Source: G963664835 sp965220775
Lineage (GTDB): Bacteria > Chloroflexota > UBA6077 > FW602-bin22 > JBCLEL01
Reading direction: 5' to 3'
Length of the DNA stretch: 64,000 nucleotides
Assembly: GCA_965220775.1 (NCBI GenBank)
Contig: OZ244845.1
Coordinates: forward strand, 2,232,001 to 2,296,000
Of this stretch, positions 51,690 to 59,783 are shown piece after piece (the first letter of the stretch is position 1; every line of letters starts with the position of its first letter). The notes beneath the pieces are model-generated. The model searched no databases and was not told where the DNA came from. It was given only the letters and a program-made list of their open reading frames with translations. The position numbers were made by a program, and so were the translations under genes.

Positions 51690-54212
51690 TCACTCTTCTA
51701 CAGCCAATCCGGAAATAATCACGTGGTCTCCTGAGACTTGGCCGTCCTCATCTACTATCGGGACTCTCTGACCGGTCTCTGGATCGTATAGCCCAATGGC
51801 TATCTTGTATTCGCCGGCCGGCAGATCCGGCGCGAGTGTAAGAGTGCGCAAATCGGCGATCACTTCGCCGTCGTCCCAAACCGAGGTGGGATATTTCCCA
51901 GCCATGGGGGGTGAATCGGCCTGACCTCGGAGTTGTCCCGATGAGTCCAATAGATGTACGAAGACCGTATAGTCGTGCATTGGTCTTCCTCGAGGAGACC
52001 AATAGAGGGTCAGGTCGAGCGACTCGCCTGACACGAGCTGGCGGTCACTGAGGCTATAACCCAGAAGGTCGATCTGATCCGCGAAGCTCGCCGGCAGGGG
52101 ATTATCTGGTACTGACGGACTTAAAACCGGCCCCTCCGATGCTTGTGCCGTTGGCCGGCCGTGGACCTTGATCGGTCCCAATTTCAATTGATTGCCGGCC
52201 TGATTCCCCTGCGCATCGAATACGGGAAGGTTAGAGATATCCGTCCTGCCCCGATCGTACATAGCGACGCGCAGCCAATATGCGCCGGTTGGCGTGTCTG
52301 GGTCAATATCGATCACGAAGGTAGTAATCCCAGAAGTACCAACCGGCCAGTAGCCGGGCGCAAAGCCTCCGTCATCAAACTGACCTCGACGGCGTCCATC
52401 CGCACCAAATAGCTGGTTGGTAAACGAAAACTCTCGCTCATCGGCGACGAGCAGGCGCCAGTACCATCTTACGGTCATTGTTCCATCTGCGCGAGCGTCC
52501 TTGGGGAGATCGAATCCATAGACGAATACCTGCTCGCCAAAGCGCGCGGAAACCGGCCATTCCGGCTCGAATGGTGGTAGGGGGCGTACGAGGGGATGCA
52601 GAGTGATTGGCCGGCCGGATGGTGCTGTGTCAACGACTCGAGACGACGCCTGGTCGAAATACTTTCCCAGTAAAGGCGCGTGGGGTTGTACCCAAGTAAG
52701 CAAGTAGCTCGCATCGGCAGGAGTGGCTGGAAATATGATCGACCTTTCAGCGTCAAACGTCCGAATGAATTGAGCCTCGGGTTGACCCGAAAGAATGAAC
52801 GGGTCCCTTGGATCATAATGTTCGCCGCCCGACATTAGGATGGACGTGTGCTCTGTCCTGACGAGCCTAAAGGCGGTTTGAAAAGTCGCGATTCGATCTG
52901 CACTGAAAATTGGTGCGAGATCAGTCATTCTTGCCCATATTCCGAAACAGCTGTGATATGCGTGAAACATTCCACCTATGAATGCGATCGTTACGAGGAG
53001 GATGGGTAGTGTGTTCAGTCTCGCCGGCACACGAGAATCCCAGGCTCTCCAGAGCCAGGCAGCACCCAATGCCGGCAGGATGAAGATAGCCGGGATAATC
53101 GTGGTTGCCCTGAGGAAACTCGGAGTTCCATCGACGGCCAGGATACTGGGCACAAACATCACGACAAGCCAGATTAGTATGAAGCCATATTGTGGTTTGC
53201 GGAATTGCCTTACGGCCAACGCGATCCCAGCGAGCATTAACGCGGCTGAAAAGGGATCGAATACAGGCCGGCCGGAGATGTTCTTTTCCCAGCCTCCGTC
53301 TCCTCGGATGGCGAACATTCCCAATGAGCGAAGTGCCGAGTCGAATATTACCTTTCCGGGATTACCTTCTCGCAAAGCTGGATTGGCAATAGTCACCTCT
53401 TGAGCTCTTTCCACGAACGACTCTGGATGACTCAAGAAGAAGAGTCCCTGTGGCAGGAAGACGAGCGCGGTCATCGCCAAGGCCAAGCCCAATCCTGGCA
53501 ATGACCGTCGGAACAGGTCGCGATGCAGAACCGCTAAGTACAACGCCAGAGCCACAATGACCAACGGGGCGAATCGAGCAGTCGGATAGGTGTATAGCGA
53601 GAGCCCTATCACAACACCACCGAGAGCGAACCATATGGCGGGTTTTGAACGGTTTGCAGTCGTGGGCAATTGCGCAGCATTGCCAGAGTCTGCTTGCTGC
53701 AGTCCGCGCCAGAGGCAGTAGAACCCGACCGCAAGGAAAAGGGGCAGTGAAATCGTGCGAAATCCCATTCGACTGAAGATAACGTGCCATATGGACAAGC
53801 TGAGCCAGCCGCACGTAAGCAGGGCGACCCGCGAATTGAACATACTTCGTGCCAGCGGGTAGGCAGCCGCAACCGTCAATATTCCTAAGACGGCAGAAAC
53901 CGCCCTTAATGCAAGGGTCGTGTGTCCGAGGAGGGTAACGCTGATAGCCTGAAGATAGATAAAGATGGCCTCGCGACCAAAATTTACTGTAAAGAAGATC
54001 GGCCGTTCGCCCTTGAGTACCCTCAGAGCATCGAGCCCATTGTAGGCTTCGTCCCACAGAAGGCCGCGAGGTACAGTGTCTAGGCTGTGAAATCGAAGGA
54101 AGATCGCGCCCAGTAGAACGATCATCGGCAAGACTCGATCGCAGTACAACCCAAGCAACTCGCCTCGGAACATTGACGAACCTGCCGATAATTGGCGTTT
54201 CAGATGGTGCAT
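51690..54212 (-). CDS. GT39-type membrane glycosyltransferase with C-terminal beta-sandwich modules, array member 1
   Basis: This 840-aa polytopic protein has about 10-12 hydrophobic segments in residues 25-440. The acidic first-loop motif LLWDEAYNG (about residues 52-60) is characteristic of GT-C enzymes of the GT39/ArnT group, which use lipid-linked sugars outside the membrane. After a link region come two beta-rich modules: about 565-690 (FGEQVFVYGFDLPKDARADG...) and about 720-835 (DYTVFVHLLDSSGQLRGQADSPP, then PAGEYKIAIGLYDPETG). These may bind the acceptor or glycan. It is the 3'-most gene of a five-gene same-strand run with 57-95 nt gaps. Donor and acceptor are unknown. Confidence 0.85.
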   Translation of the reverse strand: MHHLKRQLSAGSSMFRGELLGLYCDRVLPMIVLLGAIFLRFHSLDTVPRGLLWDEAYNGLDALRVLKGERPIFFTVNFGREAIFIYLQAISVTLLGHTTLALRAVSAVLGILTVAAAYPLARSMFNSRVALLTCGWLSLSIWHVIFSRMGFRTISLPLFLAVGFYCLWRGLQQADSGNAAQLPTTANRSKPAIWFALGGVVIGLSLYTYPTARFAPLVIVALALYLAVLHRDLFRRSLPGLGLALAMTALVFLPQGLFFLSHPESFVERAQEVTIANPALREGNPGKVIFDSALRSLGMFAIRGDGGWEKNISGRPVFDPFSAALMLAGIALAVRQFRKPQYGFILIWLVVMFVPSILAVDGTPSFLRATTIIPAIFILPALGAAWLWRAWDSRVPARLNTLPILLVTIAFIGGMFHAYHSCFGIWARMTDLAPIFSADRIATFQTAFRLVRTEHTSILMSGGEHYDPRDPFILSGQPEAQFIRTFDAERSIIFPATPADASYLLTWVQPHAPLLGKYFDQASSRVVDTAPSGRPITLHPLVRPLPPFEPEWPVSARFGEQVFVYGFDLPKDARADGTMTVRWYWRLLVADEREFSFTNQLFGADGRRRGQFDDGGFAPGYWPVGTSGITTFVIDIDPDTPTGAYWLRVAMYDRGRTDISNLPVFDAQGNQAGNQLKLGPIKVHGRPTAQASEGPVLSPSVPDNPLPASFADQIDLLGYSLSDRQLVSGESLDLTLYWSPRGRPMHDYTVFVHLLDSSGQLRGQADSPPMAGKYPTSVWDDGEVIADLRTLTLAPDLPAGEYKIAIGLYDPETGQRVPIVDEDGQVSGDHVIISGLAVEE

Positions 54213-54276
54213 TCAAACTACCCGTAACGGGCTTCTTGAAGTCGGCTACGATGTCGTAGCAGGTTCCTAAGCTTCT

Positions 54277-56772
54277 TCATTTGGCCTCAATTACCAATCC
54301 GGGAATGGTCACGAAGTCCCCAGCGGCGTTGCCCTTCTTGTCTAATCTCATTACGCGTTGGCCGGTTCGTGGATCGTATAGTCCGATGGCTATCTTGTAT
54401 TCGCCGGCCGGCAGATCTGGCGCCAATGAAAGAGTGTGCAAATCGGCGATCACTTCGCCGGCGTCCCACACCGAGGTGGGATACTTGCCGGATGCGGCGG
54501 GTGAATCGGCCTGCGCTCGGAGTTGCCCTGATGAGTCCAATAGGTGAACGAAGACCGTATAGTCGTGTGCCGGCCTTCCTCGTGGCGACCAAAAGAGGGT
54601 CAAGTCGAGTGTCTCGCCTCGCACGATCTGGTGGTCACTGAAGTTATATCCCAATAGGTCGATCTGATCCGCGAAGCTCGCCGGCAGGGGATTTTCCGGC
54701 ACCCGCGTGCTTGGAAGCAGGCCCTCGGAAGAGGGGGCCGGCGGCCCGCCATGAACCTTGATCGGTCCCAACAATAGGCGATCGCCGGCTCGATTGCCTT
54801 GCGTGTCGAACACAGGCAGATTCAAGGGACGTTGGCTACCGGGCTCATACATCGCGACAAGCAGCCAGTAGGCGCCAGTTGGCGCCTCTCGATGAATGTC
54901 GACAAGGAAGGTCGATATCCCGGAAGTGCCGATCGGCCAATGCCTGGGAGAAAAGCCAATCTCGTCGACTTGGCCGATATGGGGGCCATTTTCTGCAAAT
55001 AGCTGGTTGGTAAATGCTAACAGTCTTTGCTGCGCGGAGATTACGATCCAGTACCACCTGACGGTCATGACGTTTCCGGCCCAAGCATCGTTGGGCAGAT
55101 CAAACCCATTTACGAAGATCTCATCGCCGAAGCGTGCGGGAACTGGCCAGTTTGGATCGAAGGGCGGTCGAGGGTCCAAGAGGCGATACAGAATGATTGG
55201 CCGGCCTGAGGGCGCGGTGCCGACGATTTGGGTGGACGACTCGTCAAAATATTCGTCCAAAATGTGCGCTTGGGGCGGCGTCTTGGTGAACAGGTAGCTG
55301 GCGGTCGCTTCGCCGGCTGGAAAGATCACCGATTTTCCGTCGTCAAATATCTGAATGTATTGAGACTCAGGTTGGTCCGAGAGGATGTACCGCATACCGG
55401 GGTGTTCGTGTTGGTCGCCGGTTACGAAAACCAATTTGCCCTCCGCGCTTGCTATGTCGCGGGCAATTCCGAGGGCAAAGAATCTATCGGCGCCAAAGGA
55501 TTGAAGGGCCACAGTCAATTTGGACCATAATCCAAAGTAGCTGTGGTAGACATGAATTGATCCGCCAAGCAGGGCCAGCATCACGAGGAGAACTGGTAAC
55601 GCACGCAGCACTGCCGGCGCGTGGGTCTCCCAAACTTCCCAAAGCCAGGCAGCTGCCAGCGCTGGCAATATGAAAACCGCCGGGATGATTCCAGTGACGC
55701 GGAGATAATTTGGCGTCTCCTTGGTGGCTATGAGGCCAGGGACGATCATCACGACAAGCCATATGAGGATGAGGGCGTATGCCGGCTGCCGAATTCTCCG
55801 CACGGCCAGCGCGATTCCCATGAGCATCGATAGCGCCGATAAGGGATCAAATATTGGCCAACCAGGGAGATTTCTGCCCCAATTCGAATCGCCTCGTGTG
55901 GCGAACATTCCCAGAGTGTGTGACGCCGAGTCTAGCAATGTCTGTCCTAGATCGCCCTTTTGCAGCGCTGGGTTGACTATCGTGACTTCCTGGGCCCTTT
56001 CAAAGAAGGTTTCCGGATGGCGTAGGAAGAAGAACCCCTCCGGTAGGAACACTAGAGCGGTCAAAACTAACGCCAAGACCAAACCCGGGATGGCGCGGCG
56101 TAGGAGTTGGCGATGGAGAAGAGCGACGTACAGAGCCAGCGCGACAATAACGAAGGGCGCAAATCGAGCAGTCGAGTATGTGTACAAGGACACCCCCGTC
56201 ACTATGCCGGCGAGGGCGAACCACAGGGTCGATTTATGGCGAATCGCGGGTGTGGGTTCGTCTGAAGCGTCTCTTGCGTAGATTTCCTCCAGACCGCGCC
56301 AGAGGCAGTAGAAACCAAGGGCAAGGAAGAATGGAAGCGAAATCGTTCGAAGGCCCATCCGGCTGAAGATAACGTGCCAAAGGGACAGCGTGAGCCAGCC
56401 GGAGGTAAGAAGTGCGACTCGGGCATCGAACATGCGTCTTGCCAGCAGATATGCTACGACTACTGTCAGGATACCCAGGACGGCAGATACCGCCCTCAAG
56501 GCGAGAGTTGTTTGTCCGAGGAGGGCGACGCTGACGGCTTGGAGGTAGATGAAGATAGCTTCGCGACCAAAGTTCTCGGTGAAGAAGATCGGCCGTTCGC
56601 CGTTGAGAACTGCGACTGTGTCGAGACCATTCCAGGATTCGTCCCAAAGTAGGCCGCTGGGTATGGTATCCAAGCCGTATAGCCGGAGGAACACCGCAAC
56701 CAATATCACGAATGCGGGCAGCACTCGCTCGGCCTGTGATGCAGCTATTTCGATGCGCGATTGTTTCAGCAT
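54277..56772 (-). CDS. GT39-type membrane glycosyltransferase, array member 2
   Basis: This 831-aa paralog of the gene at 51690 has the GT-C acidic loop LLWDESWNG (about residues 42-50), NFGREAIFIYLQAVSV, HVIFSRMGLRTISLP and the same two C-terminal beta modules (FGDEIFVNGFDLPNDAWAG; DYTVFVHLLDSSGQLRAQADSPA). DNA at 54431-54564 is identical at all but one position to 62570-62703 in array member 5, far above the divergence of the rest, indicating recombination. It lies 64 nt upstream of member 1. Confidence 0.85.
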   Translation of the reverse strand: MLKQSRIEIAASQAERVLPAFVILVAVFLRLYGLDTIPSGLLWDESWNGLDTVAVLNGERPIFFTENFGREAIFIYLQAVSVALLGQTTLALRAVSAVLGILTVVVAYLLARRMFDARVALLTSGWLTLSLWHVIFSRMGLRTISLPFFLALGFYCLWRGLEEIYARDASDEPTPAIRHKSTLWFALAGIVTGVSLYTYSTARFAPFVIVALALYVALLHRQLLRRAIPGLVLALVLTALVFLPEGFFFLRHPETFFERAQEVTIVNPALQKGDLGQTLLDSASHTLGMFATRGDSNWGRNLPGWPIFDPLSALSMLMGIALAVRRIRQPAYALILIWLVVMIVPGLIATKETPNYLRVTGIIPAVFILPALAAAWLWEVWETHAPAVLRALPVLLVMLALLGGSIHVYHSYFGLWSKLTVALQSFGADRFFALGIARDIASAEGKLVFVTGDQHEHPGMRYILSDQPESQYIQIFDDGKSVIFPAGEATASYLFTKTPPQAHILDEYFDESSTQIVGTAPSGRPIILYRLLDPRPPFDPNWPVPARFGDEIFVNGFDLPNDAWAGNVMTVRWYWIVISAQQRLLAFTNQLFAENGPHIGQVDEIGFSPRHWPIGTSGISTFLVDIHREAPTGAYWLLVAMYEPGSQRPLNLPVFDTQGNRAGDRLLLGPIKVHGGPPAPSSEGLLPSTRVPENPLPASFADQIDLLGYNFSDHQIVRGETLDLTLFWSPRGRPAHDYTVFVHLLDSSGQLRAQADSPAASGKYPTSVWDAGEVIADLHTLSLAPDLPAGEYKIAIGLYDPRTGQRVMRLDKKGNAAGDFVTIPGLVIEAK

Positions 56773-56867
56773 GGTTGCCGCTCGTCCAACTCCCCTAGGT
56801 ACCTAGTCAATGGGCGGTAGGCTTCTCACACGCGGACACGGAAGTCGCATGCGGGACTCTTGCCTTT

Positions 56868-59726
56868 TCATTCGCCCTCGACTACTAGCCCGGATATGGT
56901 GACATGATCAGCCAATGTTCGGCCATCTTTGTCCACAACTGACAATCTCTGGCCGGTTTGTGGATCGTATAGGCCGATTGCCACTCGGTATTCCCCGGCC
57001 GGAAGGTCCGGCGCGATGGAAATAGTGTGCAGGTCGGCGATGGTTTCGCCGGCGTCCCACACCGATGTGGGATAAGTTCCAGCCCTGGGAGGTGAATCGG
57101 CCTGACCTCGGAGTTGTCCTTGGGAATCTATTAGATGGAGGAAGACGGTGTAGTCACGGACCGGTCTACCCCGGGAAGACCAATAAAGGGTCAGGTCGAG
57201 CGACTGACCAGGCACCAATCGGTGGCCACTGAGGTCATATCCCAGAAGATCTATCTGATCGGCGAAGCTGGTACCGAGGAGATTATTCGGCATAGGCGGG
57301 CTTGAAACCGGCCCCACCTCTGATGGTGCCGGCGGCTGGCCGTGGACTTTGATTGGTCCCAATATAAGGTGATTCCCGGCTTGTTTGCCGTTTGTGTCAA
57401 ATACGGGCAGGTTTGAGATTTCCGGGGCGCGGCGATCGTAAACGGCGACCTGCAACCAAAATGCGCCGGTCGGCGTTTCAGGGTCGATATCTATTTCTAC
57501 GGTAGTTATCCCGGAAGTGCCTACAGGCCAGTAACCGGGAACGAAGCCTAGCCGGTCGGCGTGACCACTTGGACGGCCATCCTCTCCACGTATCTGGTTG
57601 GAAAACGCAAGCTCTAGCTGATCGGTCGCGAGGATGCGCCAGTACCATCTGACGGTCATCGCGGCCCCGGCGCGAACGTCCTTGGGCAGGTCAAATCCAT
57701 AGACGAATACCTGGTCGCCAAAGCGGGCCGGAACAGGCCACTCCGTTTCGAACGGTGGTCGGGGGTCTAAGAGGTTGTACAGAGTGATGAGCCGGCCGGA
57801 GGGTGATGTCCCAACGGTTTGGGCCGAAGACTGGTCGAAGTACCTGTCCATAATGGAGGCGTGGGGCAGATCGAACGGAAAAAGGTAGCTGGCGCTGGCG
57901 TGGTCGGCCGGAAAGATCATAAATCTTGAGTAATTAAATGTCCAAGAGTATCCAGATTCAAATTGACTCGAGAAAACGAATCGCACCCAAGGTTCGTCGT
58001 AGTTGCCGCCCGCCACGAGAATTGGCTTTTGCTGGATCCCTACCATCCGGCGAGCAGCCGCGAGAGTCGCAAGGGTATCTGTGTTGAACACGATCGGGAA
58101 CGCTGGCAACCCGGGGTCATCCTCGAGATGAATGTCAACATGGGATTGCACAACTGGCCCACCTCTTTCGTCCGCTGGTAGAGAGCCATCGGTGTTAAGC
58201 AACAGTCCCAGTACGTTCGGAATGTGGTGCGCAATGTATTGATCCATCACACGGACGGGCACATTGAGCGTGAATGCGGGTTCAACTTCTTCGTACCGGA
58301 ACATGCCTGCACGCGAAGTAGCCCGCCCCAATTCAGTGACCGCTGTCAGGGAGCCAAGGACCAACGTCACTGCTATGCCGGCAAACCCGAGTCGTTTCCA
58401 CAACCCTGCGGCGCCAACTGATATAGCGTGGGCTTGATAGGAGAGAGTCTCGGTACAGTAGTAGCAAAGCACGAATATGGCGGGTAGAGAAGCACGCATA
58501 GAGAGGTCGTTGTGATGACCGTAACGGTATAAGGGCACGAGAATTAGAATGGCCAGACTAACTATGAAGAAGTGTTTACGGCGCAGGTTGGGGCGAAGCG
58601 CACACAGCAAGAGAGCCAGCAACAGGAACTCCGTCAGATAGAACATTGGAATCCAACGCGCCAGTATCGGCCAATCATATATTTCCCATATCCAGCCCTG
58701 TTCGAGATTAAGTGAGCCGCTGGCTAAGTAGATAACGATCAGCCCGGCTAATGCCGGTGCGAGTGCCAAATTGGACCAACCAAGGAATCGGCGAAGGCCG
58801 TTCTTCCAAACCAGCACAGCGGTGAAGGGCAACAGCCCGATGGCGACTAAGGGTGACCAGAAAGGCGCAGTCGCGAGCAAGATGGGGCTCACAGCTAGGA
58901 AGCGAGGCGCCCGGTTAAGTTGCAACAACAAGAAAGTGTACAGCCCTGCAGGTATGAAGTGCTGGGGAGCCCACGAGAAAGAGCGCATATTGGTTAAGTA
59001 TTTAGCTTCGAATCTCCGTTCGATGTGCTCGGTAGACCCAGCGACCATTTCCAGGAGAATCGGGCGCAGAACGTCCAGACCTCCAAAGAAGATGAAAATC
59101 ACGACGGCCAAGATGACGCCCCAAGCGTGGCGTTGACGGATCACATGGAGCAGAACGAGGGCGATACCCAGCCAGGTCCAGAGCGGCACTACCCAATTCA
59201 AGGCGTCCGATCCAAGGAGGCGCGCGAAAAAACCGGGTACTATGTACCAGCCGAGGTTGTAGCGGAGCAGGTAGGGTGGACTAAACTCTGCAGGCAAATA
59301 GGCGGCAAGAGGTTCGGGAAGGAAAGTTGGCCAAGGGTAAAAACCCAGATTGAGCAAAATCGAGCGATGCTTGAGCCAGTCGGGGTTGCTGTTATTGAAC
59401 ACGCCACCGGCCGCGGTCGACATCATCCAGACGGCGGCAACGAGCAGGATGGCCAACGTCATCGGCCTCGGCGTCGAAAGTTGGAGCGGGCCGGACAGTG
59501 CCGGCCGGAGAGCTAGGACGATCAAGACTGCCACCGGCACACCGAACCACCAATGGAACCAAGTTACAAGCCAAGTTACCAATGGCACCATCAGGTAGAT
59601 GATGGCCAATCGGTGCAACAGCGGCAGATCGTCGCCCGCTTTGTCCGCACGCAACATGCGGGCGGTGATCGAGACGACTCGCCGGCCAATGGTCGCGATG
59701 GGTAGTCTCGACATGCTGCTACTCAT
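56868..59726 (-). CDS. Membrane protein with a different GT-C-like N-terminus and the shared C-terminal modules, array member 3
   Basis: This 952-aa protein is the odd member. Residues 1 to about 580 are highly hydrophobic but do not match the GT39 opening of the others: there is no W/L-DE loop, and its first large loop reads NNSNPDWLKHRSILLNLGF. From about residue 590 (YLFPFDLPHASIMDRYFDQSS) to the end it follows the others closely, including both beta modules (FGDQVFVYGFDLPKDVRAG; DYTVFLHLIDSQGQLRGQADSPP). It thus joins a different membrane domain to the family C-terminus. DNA at 57094-57268 matches 60010-60184 of member 4 with one difference in 175 nt. The catalytic role of the N-terminus is unproven. 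Confidence 0.8.
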   Translation of the reverse strand: MSSSMSRLPIATIGRRVVSITARMLRADKAGDDLPLLHRLAIIYLMVPLVTWLVTWFHWWFGVPVAVLIVLALRPALSGPLQLSTPRPMTLAILLVAAVWMMSTAAGGVFNNSNPDWLKHRSILLNLGFYPWPTFLPEPLAAYLPAEFSPPYLLRYNLGWYIVPGFFARLLGSDALNWVVPLWTWLGIALVLLHVIRQRHAWGVILAVVIFIFFGGLDVLRPILLEMVAGSTEHIERRFEAKYLTNMRSFSWAPQHFIPAGLYTFLLLQLNRAPRFLAVSPILLATAPFWSPLVAIGLLPFTAVLVWKNGLRRFLGWSNLALAPALAGLIVIYLASGSLNLEQGWIWEIYDWPILARWIPMFYLTEFLLLALLLCALRPNLRRKHFFIVSLAILILVPLYRYGHHNDLSMRASLPAIFVLCYYCTETLSYQAHAISVGAAGLWKRLGFAGIAVTLVLGSLTAVTELGRATSRAGMFRYEEVEPAFTLNVPVRVMDQYIAHHIPNVLGLLLNTDGSLPADERGGPVVQSHVDIHLEDDPGLPAFPIVFNTDTLATLAAARRMVGIQQKPILVAGGNYDEPWVRFVFSSQFESGYSWTFNYSRFMIFPADHASASYLFPFDLPHASIMDRYFDQSSAQTVGTSPSGRLITLYNLLDPRPPFETEWPVPARFGDQVFVYGFDLPKDVRAGAAMTVRWYWRILATDQLELAFSNQIRGEDGRPSGHADRLGFVPGYWPVGTSGITTVEIDIDPETPTGAFWLQVAVYDRRAPEISNLPVFDTNGKQAGNHLILGPIKVHGQPPAPSEVGPVSSPPMPNNLLGTSFADQIDLLGYDLSGHRLVPGQSLDLTLYWSSRGRPVRDYTVFLHLIDSQGQLRGQADSPPRAGTYPTSVWDAGETIADLHTISIAPDLPAGEYRVAIGLYDPQTGQRLSVVDKDGRTLADHVTISGLVVEGE

Positions 59727-59783
59727 TTCCGGAGCAACCTTTCCAGAGACATATGGGGTAGGGTGGCCGATGCGTTGACCTCC

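Noticed and set aside
53362..54216. 284-codon minus-strand ORF overlapping array member 1 in another frame
   Set aside because: It is a shadow of the glycosyltransferase gene; equivalent shadow frames occur in the paralogs because of shared sequence.
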